Notes: generated by a model not told the origin, from the letters alone. Positions 1 to 7,113 are shown, numbered from the stretch's first letter. The stretch is 21,082 nucleotides of DNA from Spirochaetaceae bacterium (GCA_031265015.1 JAISDG010000001.1:1-21082), one strand, 5' to 3'. Program-made: numbers and translations.

Positions 1-78
1 TAAACAACCAAAAAACGGCCTGAACCGGAACCACATTCCCTCAAAATTCTAAACGTTCAGAAAACCCGCTTGGATGGC

Positions 79-117
79 AAAAAAGGGCTGCTGGAAATTG
101 TACTTTCTAGACAGCCC
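79..117 (-). terminator. Rho-independent terminator, minus-facing
   Basis: GGGCTG at 85-90 pairs with CAGCCC at 112-117. The stem continues inward (91-97 with 104-110, one G-T pair, one bulged A at 111) around a six-base loop. On the minus strand it is followed by six T residues (A run at 79-84), the classic intrinsic-terminator layout. No protein gene on the minus strand obviously ends here, so it may close a small RNA, or it may be a leftover of a mobile element. Confidence 0.55.
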
Positions 118-230
118 CCGATGGTTCCAGCGCGCCATCCATGGCGCCCTTTCGGGCATCGGCTTCTTTGCCGATTCCTGGCAGACTATTCCGGAATGGT
201 TTTGCACAGGTACGGAACCGTACGCACGGT

Positions 231-277
231 GGTGTGGGAGGACGGCTGCCCAGCTAATGGGCGGCCTCCTACCCGAT
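231..277 (+). mobile_element. Group II intron 3'-end remnant (domain VI)
   Basis: The segment folds into a long stem: GGGAGGA (236-242) and GGCTGCCCA (244-252) pair across a GCTAA loop (253-257) with TGGGCGGCC (258-266) and TCCT/CCC (267-274). Only C243 and A271 are left unpaired. A271 sits seven bases before the end of the CCCGAT motif (272-277), which is the branch-point geometry of group II intron domain VI. Upstream, GGTACGG-AA-CCGTACG (about 210-225) and CACGGTGGTGTGG look like the distal part of domain V in bacterial introns, but the 5' arm of domain V does not pair properly. No reverse transcriptase ORF is present. I therefore read it as a decayed 3' end of an intron in plus orientation. 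The domain VI fold is seen directly; the family assignment rests on structure and remembered consensus. Confidence 0.6.
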
Positions 278-294
278 TTTACCTTTGGTAAACC

Positions 295-314
295 CCGGCG
301 CGGACGCCGGTTTT
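295..314 (+). terminator. Terminator candidate downstream of intron remnant
   Basis: CCGGCG (295-300) and CGCCGG (305-310) form a six-pair GC stem with a CGGA loop, followed by TTTT (311-314). A second perfect inverted repeat, TTTACC-TTT-GGTAAA (278-292), lies directly before it. The stem is short and the T run only four bases, so termination may be weak. It separates whatever lies to the left from the proB promoter. Confidence 0.4.
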
Positions 315-321
315 GAGTCCC

Positions 322-351
322 TTGCCGCCTTCCGCCCTTCTTTTCTATAAT
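322..351 (+). promoter_or_regulatory. proB promoter, sigma70-like
   Basis: A perfect TATAAT lies at 346-351, with TTGCCG at 322-327 as a partial -35 box and an 18-base spacer. Transcription would start near 358, about 45 bases before the proposed proB start. Palindromes immediately downstream overlap the predicted start point. Confidence 0.5.
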
Positions 352-353
352 GC

Positions 354-385
354 GGTATACATGGTATACCACAGCGTGGTATACC
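354..385. promoter_or_regulatory. Triple GGTATAC(C) palindrome, putative operator
   Basis: Three copies of the palindrome GGTATAC(C) lie at 354-360, 363-370 and 378-385. They cover the predicted transcription start and early leader of proB. Repeated self-complementary 8-mers at this place suggest binding sites for a dimeric repressor of proB-proC. The regulator is not identifiable from this window. Confidence 0.45.
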
Positions 386-403
386 TCAGTGCCGGAGGAC
401 CCC

Positions 404-1210
404 TTGATACCGCGGTTATTTGCAAACGCCCGTAAGCTTGTTTTTAAATTCGGTTCCAAGACCCTGGCGGACAGCGGCGGAAAAATCAACGGGCCGCTGC
501 TTGCCGAATTTGCGGAGCAGGCCTCGGCGCTTCTTAATCAGGGCAAACAGATCGTTATTGTCTCTTCCGGCGCCCAGGTAGCGGGGCTTTCGACCATGGG
601 CAAATGGGCCCGTAAAAAAGATCTCCATTACCGGCAGGCGTTATGCGCGGTGGGTCAGGTGGAGTTGATGAACGCCTGGGCCAGGGCCTTTGCCCCCCAG
701 GGCATTCACATAGCCCAGATATTGCTGACCAGGGACGATTTCGGCGATAACAACCGGACGCTTAACATGCGGAATACCCTTTTTACGCTGGTGGATGAGG
801 GAATTATTCCGGTCATCAACGAAAACGATACGGTCAGCGTGGAAGAAATCAAAATAGGCGAGAACGATACCCTGGCCGCCCAGTCCGCCATATTGTGGAG
901 CGCCGATCTGCTGGTTCTGTTCAGCGATATTGACGGCCTGTACGACAAAAATCCCAAAAAATACGAAGATGCCCGGCTGGTGACCGAAGTCCGGGATATT
1001 ACCGCGGCCCGCCGCTTGGCGGGTTCCGGCGAAACCAACGAGTTCGGAACCGGGGGCATTGTTACCAAGCTGGACGCCGCCGAACAGGCCCTGTCTTACG
1101 GCATTCCCATGATCCTTGCCCACGGCGGCCGGGAACGGGTCCTGGAGGCCCTGGCCGGGGGAACCCAGCAGGGAACGGCTTTTTTATGTACAGAGCAAGC
1201 AAATATATGA
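404..1210 (+). CDS. proB: Glutamate 5-kinase
   Basis: ProB phosphorylates L-glutamate with ATP to gamma-glutamyl phosphate, the first step of proline synthesis in the cytoplasm. The product is an amino-acid kinase fold: KFGSKTL near the N-terminus, IVIVSSGAQVAG for the glycine-rich nucleotide site, VINENDTVS and the SDIDGLYDKNP segment, then FGTGGIVTKLDAA. All are typical of ProB. At 268 aa it matches the short form without the C-terminal PUA domain. I chose TTG at 404 because GGAGG (394-398) sits five bases upstream and the protein then begins just before the conserved kinase sequence. An in-frame ATG at 350 would overlap the -10 box. proC follows 34 bases later, so the two form an operon; proA is not in this window. 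Confidence 0.93.
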   Translation: MIPRLFANARKLVFKFGSKTLADSGGKINGPLLAEFAEQASALLNQGKQIVIVSSGAQVAGLSTMGKWARKKDLHYRQALCAVGQVELMNAWARAFAPQGIHIAQILLTRDDFGDNNRTLNMRNTLFTLVDEGIIPVINENDTVSVEEIKIGENDTLAAQSAILWSADLLVLFSDIDGLYDKNPKKYEDARLVTEVRDITAARRLAGSGETNEFGTGGIVTKLDAAEQALSYGIPMILAHGGRERVLEALAGGTQQGTAFLCTEQANI

Positions 1211-1244
1211 TATACTTTCCCATCAAGATCGGAGGTACGCAGGG

Positions 1245-2099
1245 ATGAAAACGTTGATTGCCTGTATAGGCGCCGGGAATATGGGAACCGCCCTGATGAA
1301 GGGAGCCGCTGCGGCCGCGGGGGGTGAAAATATCGGCTTTTCCGATGCGGACAAAGCTAAAGCCAGAGCTTCCGCCCGGTTAATGGGGGCCATGGTATTC
1401 GGTACCAATACGGAGGCGGTAAAAACCGGAAAATATGTTTTTCTTGCGGTAAAGCCCCAGGTTCTGCCTTCGGTACTGGCGGAAATAGCCCCTATCGTCA
1501 GGGAGCGTATTGTTTCGGGAGATGCCCCGATACTGGTGTCTTTGGCCGCAGGGTGGTCAATCGGTAAAATACAGGCCATTATCAGCGGTTCAGGAATGGA
1601 TGTGCCCGCCGCCCGGGCTCCGGTAGCTTCGGTCCCCGTCGCCAGGATCATGCCCAACACCCCGGCTCTTATCTCCCAGGGGATGATAGCTTTTTCCGCT
1701 TCCCACAAGTTTCCTTCAACCAGGCTTGACGAACTGGAAAAAATCCTGGGCGGCGCAGGGCTGGTGGACAAGGTAGACGAAAAATTGATGGACGCCGTCA
1801 CGGGCCTTTCCGGTTCCGCTCCCGCCTTTGTATGTCAGTTTATCGAAGCCCTGGCGGACGGCGGAGTACTTGCCGGTCTTTCCCGGGACAAAGCCCTGCG
1901 CTACGCCGCCCAGACGGTGATGGGAACCGCCGCCATGGTCCTGCAAACCGGCAGACATCCGGGGGAACTAAAAGACATGGTTACCTCGCCCGGGGGCACG
2001 ACGATACAGGGAGTCGCCGCCCTGGAACGGGGAGCTTTCCGCGGGGCGGTTATCTCCGCGGTAGAAGCGGCCTGGAAGCGATCCGGCGAACTGGGCTAA
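1245..2099 (+). CDS. proC: Pyrroline-5-carboxylate reductase
   Basis: ProC reduces delta-1-pyrroline-5-carboxylate to L-proline with NAD(P)H. The 284-aa product starts with the Rossmann motif GAGNMGTAL, continues with FLAVKPQVL and RIMPNTPALISQG, and ends with the dimerisation domain carrying GLSGSAPAFV and the proline-binding stretch LKDMVTSPGGTTIQG. All key family motifs are present. The ATG at 1245 has GGAGG at 1231-1235, nine bases upstream; a longer reading from 1116 would overlap proB extensively. A small insertion of about 15 residues (Ala/Val/Pro-rich) precedes the MPNTPA motif. It is co-transcribed with proB. The gene to the right is convergent, and I see no clear terminator in the 197 bases between them. 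Confidence 0.94.
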   Translation: MKTLIACIGAGNMGTALMKGAAAAAGGENIGFSDADKAKARASARLMGAMVFGTNTEAVKTGKYVFLAVKPQVLPSVLAEIAPIVRERIVSGDAPILVSLAAGWSIGKIQAIISGSGMDVPAARAPVASVPVARIMPNTPALISQGMIAFSASHKFPSTRLDELEKILGGAGLVDKVDEKLMDAVTGLSGSAPAFVCQFIEALADGGVLAGLSRDKALRYAAQTVMGTAAMVLQTGRHPGELKDMVTSPGGTTIQGVAALERGAFRGAVISAVEAAWKRSGELG

Positions 2100-2296
2100 A
2101 CGGTCAGAATTGCCGCGTGACGCCTCAAAATTGGTAAACGGTATTACAAAACCTATGGGGCATTTTGGGACGCGATACTAAAATTTTCCCGAAGTAAATC
2201 GAAACGATTACACATTCTCATTGAACCGATAGCGGCCTGACAATCTCATTTCATTTAGGAATAATTGGGCCCTTCTCAAAGCTACTTGATTTTGTG

Positions 2297-3382
2297 TTAA
2301 AGCGCATGACTTTGGGACAGGCTCGTTTCCCCAAAAATACTTCTTAGTACCCGGTGGAAGGCTTCCGGCAGCGGCGCCCTGATTAGGGGGGCAAAAGCTT
2401 CCGGCAGTTCCAGTTCCGCCGCGTGCAGAAAAAAACCGGGCCCGGCGGCGAGGATAGGAAGGCCGCCGTATTTCCGGTCCCCGGAAAGAGCGTGTCCGCG
2501 GCGGGCCGCCTGGGCGCGAATCTGGTGGGTACGGCCGGTACCGGTTTCCAGGCGGGCCAGGGTCCAGGCCCTGCCGCCCTCCCGGGCCCGGGCAAGGGGC
2601 GTAACTCTGGTCACGGCAGGTCTGGCTTCATCTGCCGGACTTGGCGGTTCGGTTGTCCCCACCGCCGGAACAACCAGCGTTTTCCGGGCTGCCCTATCCC
2701 GAAGGAGCATGTCTTCCCACACTTCATCTCCGGTCAGACCGCCGTCCAAAAGAGCCAGGTACTGTTTACGGATTTTCCCTTCCCGCAAAAGAGCGCTGAA
2801 ACACCGAGCCCCTTCCAGGCTTTCGGAAAAAACGATACTCCCGCTGGTGGGTTTATCAAGCCGGTGCAGAGGACCCGGTTTAAACGAAAGGGACTCGGGC
2901 AGCCGCCCCGCCAGATATGCCCGGACCCGCCGTTCCAGGGTATCCGGGGCTGTTCGCCGCCGGCTGTTCCGGTCCGGTGATTCGCCGTGAACCGCAAGAC
3001 CCGCGGGTTTGTTCAGAATAAGAAGTCCGGCCCCTTCCCACAGTATGTCAAGGCCCATCCCGGTTTTAGGCTCGATGGCGGGGCGGCAGGATTTAAAGCG
3101 CATTCGTTTTAAATCCTCCCCTCCGGAGTTGCCGGGGAAACGGCGGGCTTTAGGGTGAATTCGCTTTAAATCCCCCGGAAGCGCGTTTAGGTGAATTGCG
3201 TCTATATATATTTCCGCCCCTTCCTGGATACGATCTTCTCCCCGCGCGGAACGGCCGTTAACCCGGACACGACCCTTGCGCAGCAGCCGATGCAGGGCCG
3301 AAAGAGGAAGCTCTGGCAGGGCTTTACGGAGGATCCGGTCAAGACGGCGGTTATCATCGTCGGCCCGGGCGGTGAGAATCAT
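2297..3382 (-). CDS. RluA-family pseudouridine synthase
   Basis: This enzyme isomerises uridine to pseudouridine, most likely in 23S rRNA (RluC/RluD-like). The 361-aa product has an N-terminal S4 RNA-binding domain (about residues 12-60). A linker of about 50 residues follows, then the catalytic domain with HRLDKPTSG, where D176 is the expected catalytic aspartate. The later motifs KQYLALLDG and GRTHQIRAQ are also present. The linker is longer than usual, and its DNA carries a perfect 10-base inverted repeat (3088-3117). There is no good Shine-Dalgarno sequence before the ATG at 3380-3382, but the sequence after it reads directly into the S4 domain. The exact rRNA target cannot be assigned from sequence alone, so no gene symbol is given. 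Confidence 0.9.
   Translation of the reverse strand: MILTARADDDNRRLDRILRKALPELPLSALHRLLRKGRVRVNGRSARGEDRIQEGAEIYIDAIHLNALPGDLKRIHPKARRFPGNSGGEDLKRMRFKSCRPAIEPKTGMGLDILWEGAGLLILNKPAGLAVHGESPDRNSRRRTAPDTLERRVRAYLAGRLPESLSFKPGPLHRLDKPTSGSIVFSESLEGARCFSALLREGKIRKQYLALLDGGLTGDEVWEDMLLRDRAARKTLVVPAVGTTEPPSPADEARPAVTRVTPLARAREGGRAWTLARLETGTGRTHQIRAQAARRGHALSGDRKYGGLPILAAGPGFFLHAAELELPEAFAPLIRAPLPEAFHRVLRSIFGETSLSQSHAL
3088..3117. repeat. Perfect inverted repeat inside pseudouridine synthase linker
   Basis: AGGATTTAAA at 3088-3097 and TTTAAATCCT at 3108-3117 are exact reverse complements around a 10-base spacer. A related half-site (CTTTAAATCC) lies near 3164-3173. The repeats fall in the linker between the S4 and catalytic domains and encode the repeated peptide DLKR (I or M). 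This could be a palindromic element inserted in frame. Confidence 0.55.
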
Positions 3383-3662
3383 AATTCAGTATGGATCATG
3401 ACGTAGTAACTATCAACCGAAAATCACCATGGATGCCGGTTGCGACCGTGGAGCGATCCGAAGAACAGCGCAGCCCCGAAAAGGTGTATAGGGTTTGTTA
3501 TGCTCTGAGGTATCATGGCAAAATTGCGAGTCTCCGCCCCGGCATCGCAGGAGGACTTCTTTGGCGTGGCGGTAAAAATTCCAAAGCATGTTAGTCATCC
3601 GGGTACTAGGAATAACCGCGCGTAAAGGTGTAGCATGACGGCGGAGCGGAGAACGTATTCGG
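3383..3662. other. Divergent intergenic region, no gene seen
   Basis: These 280 bases separate the divergently transcribed pseudouridine synthase and antiporter genes and should contain both promoters. I found no convincing -35/-10 pair. A 67-codon open frame (3391-3594, plus) has no ribosome-binding site and no recognisable motif, and I treat it as chance. Confidence 0.4.
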
Positions 3663-5606
3663 GTGACGGAAGCACAGGGCCCCCAGCACATTACCGCTGG
3701 GTACATCAAAAATTTTTTCCAGCTGGGCGCATCGGAGCAGGATGTAAAAATCCTGGCCCTGATACTGAAATGCCTTTTCCGAAAAGTGTATCCCCACAAT
3801 GCCGTTATCTGCCGTTACGGCGAAGAGGCGGACCAGGTCTATTTTATTGATTCGGGAACCTGTTCGGTCCTGGGCGCGGACAACGACCCGGTGGGCGAAA
3901 TGGAAGCGGGCCAGTACTTTGGGGAATACGCGGTTCTTTCCGGGGAAAAACGGCTTGCCACCGTCGTTTCCAGGGGCGAAGTAACGGTTTATTCCCTGCA
4001 TAAAAAATACCTCCTTAAACTGGTAAGCGTTTTTCCCCGGCTCTACGGAATTTTTCTAAAACGAATCTATAACCAGGCTTCGGAGGACTACAAAAAACTC
4101 ACGGCCTCCCTCAATTCCCGGCGGGGCCTTGCCCGGCGGGGCCGGACCCGGACAAGCCTGCCTCTGCTGCTGCTCGACTACGGCCTCGTGGTCCTGCTCT
4201 TTACCGCCGCGTTTTTTGTTCCCCCCGGATGGCGGGCCAGTCCCTGGGTTGTTTCCGCTCCCTTTGTTTTCCTCCTTCTCTATATTATCGTTACCGGCCG
4301 GATCCTGGAGTCCCTTGTTTTGTCCACCCTGCTTATCCATATCATCCTGGCGGGAGGGGGTTTTGTATCCGCCTTTTACCGCGGCCTGGCGGAGGCCTTC
4401 GACTTCCAAACCGTCCAGACCATACTGCTTATCGCCATCATGGGCGCGCTGATCCGCGTCCTGACCGCATCGGGAAGCGTCAACGCCCTGCGGATACTGG
4501 TAGAAAAGCGGGTCAAAACCGGTCCGGGGGTGCTCCTTGTTTCCATGCTCACGATGATCGTTGTTTTTGTGGACGATCTGTTCAGTTTTCTGATTGCTGG
4601 CGCCTGCTTCCGCGGCCCCGCGGACAGCCACCGCATACCCAGGGAAAAGTCGGCGATCATCATGGGGCTTTTTCCCGCGGCGGCCTGTATTTTAAATCCT
4701 TTTTCCATCTGGGGCATGTACCTTTTGGGGCTTATCAGTCCCGCGGCGGGGGGGCTGGAAGGGGGCTTTTCCCTCTTTACCGCATCTCTGCCCTTTAACT
4801 TTACCGCCATCCTGATCGTGCTTTTTTCCTTTCTGCTGGCGGTCAATAAAATACCCCTCTGGGGATCGTTAAAAAAAGCCCAGCAGCGGGTGGATGCCGG
4901 GGGCCCCCTGGGGCCTCCCAATTCCTCGGTGTATCTGGACAAAACCGACCAGCGGGGCCGGCTTATCAACCTTATCCTTCCGGTCCTGGTGCTTATCTTC
5001 TCCTCCCTGGGCATAGAAACCTTTACCGGCGGCCCGGTGAGGATCAACCTGAACCAGGGCCTCCTGATCACCCTGGGCTTCGTTTTCTTTCTGTACTGCT
5101 TCCAGCAGTACATGACGCCGGAACAGTTTTTTAATCACGTGATCTACGGCATCGAAAGCATGCTGGTACCGATGCTGCTCTTGATCGTCATTACCGCTTT
5201 TTCAAGGGGCATGGACGGCCTGGGCTTTTACGCCTGGTTTGGCGGTATGATCCGTTTTCTGGTGGGCGGACAGCTCTGGCTTGTGCCCTGCATGCTTTTT
5301 ATCCTCTTTACCTTTATGGCCCTGTTCTTCGGCAACGCCTGGGCCATGTACGTTATCGGCATACCCATGGCCCTGCAGCTTGCCTCTCTGCTGGGGGGAA
5401 ATCCCGCCCTCTATACCGGGGCGGTCTGCGCCGCCGGGCTGGCGGGGGGCAATCTTTCCATGTATGTCAGCGATCTCTTCGTGATCGGTTCGGTCATCGG
5501 CATCGATCCCCTGGCCTATTACAGAGCCCAGTTCCCCTATGTCGCGGTCATGACGGTCCTTTCCGCCGCGGGATACGTCGCCGCGGGATATTTTTTGGGA
5601 TTATAA
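3663..5606 (+). CDS. Cyclic-nucleotide-binding domain fused to NhaC-type Na+/H+ antiporter
   Basis: The 647-aa protein joins two modules. Residues about 20-140 form a cyclic-nucleotide-binding beta-barrel whose phosphate-binding cassette FGEYAVLSGEKRLATV retains the Gly-Glu pair and the Arg expected to hold the phosphate. After a basic linker (about 141-165), about twelve hydrophobic segments follow. Among them FVDDLFSFLIAG (about 302-313), IPREKSA and NPFSIWGMY match the NhaC family pattern (Asp-Asp pair, REK, Ser-x-W). The inferred role is inner-membrane Na+/H+ or related exchange gated by cAMP, cGMP or another ligand of the N-terminal domain. The start is GTG at 3663, with a GGAG/CGGAGA sequence 11-17 bases upstream; the start is less certain than the gene. 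It stands alone on the plus strand. Transport direction and substrate are not shown by the sequence. Confidence 0.82.
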   Translation: MTEAQGPQHITAGYIKNFFQLGASEQDVKILALILKCLFRKVYPHNAVICRYGEEADQVYFIDSGTCSVLGADNDPVGEMEAGQYFGEYAVLSGEKRLATVVSRGEVTVYSLHKKYLLKLVSVFPRLYGIFLKRIYNQASEDYKKLTASLNSRRGLARRGRTRTSLPLLLLDYGLVVLLFTAAFFVPPGWRASPWVVSAPFVFLLLYIIVTGRILESLVLSTLLIHIILAGGGFVSAFYRGLAEAFDFQTVQTILLIAIMGALIRVLTASGSVNALRILVEKRVKTGPGVLLVSMLTMIVVFVDDLFSFLIAGACFRGPADSHRIPREKSAIIMGLFPAAACILNPFSIWGMYLLGLISPAAGGLEGGFSLFTASLPFNFTAILIVLFSFLLAVNKIPLWGSLKKAQQRVDAGGPLGPPNSSVYLDKTDQRGRLINLILPVLVLIFSSLGIETFTGGPVRINLNQGLLITLGFVFFLYCFQQYMTPEQFFNHVIYGIESMLVPMLLLIVITAFSRGMDGLGFYAWFGGMIRFLVGGQLWLVPCMLFILFTFMALFFGNAWAMYVIGIPMALQLASLLGGNPALYTGAVCAAGLAGGNLSMYVSDLFVIGSVIGIDPLAYYRAQFPYVAVMTVLSAAGYVAAGYFLGL

Positions 5607-5700
5607 TGTTTTGGAAATGGGCGATTTTTTATGAACCCTTTTCGGCTGGATTAGTTTGAGGCATTGCGCGCATTGATCACCCCGGTATTCCAGGGTATCC

Positions 5701-6096
5701 TTGTTCCCATGGGGACAGTACGAAGAAGCGCTCCGTGAACTGCTCATCAAACTGCCCGATCCCCGGATGGGAGCGTACGGGAGGGCGATGTTCAACCTCT
5801 CGGAAGACGAAGACATCTGCGTGAAGCTGGGGATCGTCACGGACAATCGTGATCTTTATGATTTCTCAAAACGGGATTTTGTTTTACCAGAAGAGCAGGG
5901 ATTTATATTTACGATAATCCCTGTTGTAGACCTTGACAAAAACCCTCGCAATACAAAACCGGATCATTGGCAGGAAGGTGACAGCGAAGGTAATCTTGTA
6001 TGGGATCCTTTTTGGGGTACCAAGGTAGAGAAGAATTATGGAATCCTAAGAAACGGAACTGATTCACCCCGGTGGATTACTGTAAAGAAGGTGTAA
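5701..6096 (+). CDS. Hypothetical protein, possibly 5'-truncated
   Basis: I do not recognise this 131-aa product. It is acidic and soluble, with no signal peptide, and ends in a tryptophan- and charge-rich region (DPFWGTKVEKNYG, SPRWITVKKV). The frame opens at TTG 5701 without a ribosome-binding site, and a stop lies just upstream (5674-5676). The start may therefore be lost, or lie further in at the Met codons near 5767 or 5788. Base composition shifts from GC-rich to AT-rich around 5850, unlike the neighbours. The next gene begins two bases after its stop, suggesting translational coupling. It could be the C-terminal piece of a larger ancestral protein. Confidence 0.45.
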   Translation: MFPWGQYEEALRELLIKLPDPRMGAYGRAMFNLSEDEDICVKLGIVTDNRDLYDFSKRDFVLPEEQGFIFTIIPVVDLDKNPRNTKPDHWQEGDSEGNLVWDPFWGTKVEKNYGILRNGTDSPRWITVKKV

Positions 6097-6098
6097 GA

Positions 6099-6854
6099 AT
6101 GAAAAACGTAATTTTTGGTATCCTGTTGGCATATCTCGTTTGTGATCTTCACGCTGTGGATGACAAGATTTGGGGGTTTTGGATGTCAGAACCCCACGTA
6201 TCCGGCACAAAAAGAGAGTTGGTAATGGAATGGGAACGTCATCTGGAGAAAAGCAAAGACCCTGATATGTATAAAACAGGACATTATAAGGAGGAGGGTC
6301 TAGACAGGTATACCATATTTGGAACTATGCTATATCCCGGGAACGGAGGGATTTTTTACATAACCGGCATTGAAGAGGTGAATAGTGATGAGTATATTCT
6401 ATTTTTAATGAGTCTGATTGGTTCTGACGGGGGGATCCCTATATATGGCGAAGGCACTGTTAGAATGGTCTTTATCGATGAAGATACTATTTATTTTGAG
6501 GCAATCACGGACGATGAGCCCGGAACCTATAACCAGTTTTTTCGCGGCCCAAGCAATATTAAATATCGTGCCGAAGTTGTAGATGCCTATTACCCCGAAA
6601 GGGCCGGCATTCTCCAGTATGAAGCAAGAAAACGTCTTGAGGAGCTTGAGGAAGAAAGAAAACAGCGTGAGGAGCAGGAAAAAGCGGCGGCCCAAGAGGA
6701 ATATGCCGAATACGAGGAACTTGTTGTTCCTGCCGGGGAAACGGCTGTACAACAAAAACCGGGAACGGCGTTGCCATTGGTTATAGTAGTGGCCGCGGCG
6801 GGAATAGCCGCTGCCGCCGGCATAGCGGTTTTTCTGATACGGCGGAAAAGGTAA
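6099..6854 (+). CDS. Hypothetical exported, C-terminally anchored protein
   Basis: Unrecognised family, 251 aa. Residues 1-19 form a short signal peptide (MKNVIFGILLAYLVCDLHA). Residues 20-165 look like a globular beta-rich domain containing GTMLYPGNGGIFYITG and FEAITDDEPGTY. Residues about 172-205 are a highly charged coiled coil rich in Glu, Lys and Arg. Residues 225-247 are an Ala/Val/Ile membrane helix followed by RRKR. The layout implies a periplasmic or surface domain held to the membrane by its C-terminus, with the basic tail inside. The ATG at 6099 has AAGGTG about seven bases upstream; an in-frame ATG at 6072 lies inside the previous gene. Codons are AT-richer than those of the ribosomal operon that follows, compatible with horizontal origin. 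Confidence 0.75.
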   Translation: MKNVIFGILLAYLVCDLHAVDDKIWGFWMSEPHVSGTKRELVMEWERHLEKSKDPDMYKTGHYKEEGLDRYTIFGTMLYPGNGGIFYITGIEEVNSDEYILFLMSLIGSDGGIPIYGEGTVRMVFIDEDTIYFEAITDDEPGTYNQFFRGPSNIKYRAEVVDAYYPERAGILQYEARKRLEELEEERKQREEQEKAAAQEEYAEYEELVVPAGETAVQQKPGTALPLVIVVAAAGIAAAAGIAVFLIRRKR

Positions 6855-6943
6855 CGGGTACGGATATGCTTTTTCAGGAATTCCCCGGTTTCGCGCCGCT
6901 GATATCCCGGTGGGGCACGTTTTTCCCGTCCTCTTTCAAAGAC

Positions 6944-6961
6944 GAGGCATCGGCCTCTTTT
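6944..6961 (+). terminator. Short terminator-like hairpin
   Basis: GAGGC (6944-6948), an ATCG loop and GCCTC (6953-6957) are followed by TTTT (6958-6961). It lies 90 bases after the hypothetical gene and before the rpsP promoter. The stem is only five pairs, and the hairpin overlaps the dispersed repeat at 6952-6991, so it may belong to that repeat. Confidence 0.4.
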
Positions 6962-6991
6962 CGGTAGCATTTTTTATGAGGCAATGCGAGG
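6952..6991 (-). repeat. Diverged inverted copy of the IS-end repeat
   Basis: Read on the minus strand, these 40 bases match 19211-19250 at 35 positions, including CGCATTGCCTCA and TACCGAAAAGAG. Weaker similarity continues to about 6934. The other copy flanks a transposase pseudogene, so this is probably a solo insertion-sequence end or a dispersed repeat left by the same element. Confidence 0.6.
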
Positions 6992-7025
6992 TTCACTTAG
7001 AAAAATTATGGCGCAACGCGAGGTA

Positions 7026-7054
7026 TTGACGAACCGTACCGGTTCTGGTATAGT
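7026..7054 (+). promoter_or_regulatory. Promoter of the rpsP operon
   Basis: TTGACG (7026-7031) and TATAGT (7049-7054) are separated by exactly 17 bases, a near-consensus sigma70 promoter. The start would be near 7061, leaving a leader of about 50 bases. The spacer contains the inverted repeat AACCG-TAC-CGGTT (7032-7044), a possible operator or only a chance palindrome. Confidence 0.75.
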
Positions 7055-7113
7055 GATTTTTCCAGATAATAGCATAATCCGTTCGCGGTGGTAGTATAGC
7101 AGGAGGAAGTTGT

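Noticed and set aside
35..60. Similarity between CCTCAAAATT...TAAACG at 39-55 and 2123-2140
   Set aside because: The shared bases are few and AT-rich and do not extend, so I regard it as chance.
70..316. Two overlapping short plus-strand open frames at the left edge
   Set aside because: They lie over hairpins and the intron remnant, lack ribosome-binding sites, and resemble chance frames often seen at intron ends.
2423..2980. 185-codon plus-strand open frame
   Set aside because: It is antisense to the pseudouridine synthase catalytic domain, Pro/Gly-rich from GC-rich codons, and has no start signal.
3391..3594. 67-codon plus-strand frame between the divergent genes
   Set aside because: No Shine-Dalgarno sequence, no motif, and it occupies the only place for the two promoters.
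4056..5113. Long minus-strand frames (191 and 245 codons)
   Set aside because: Both are mirror frames of the antiporter's membrane segments, with low-complexity products and no motifs.
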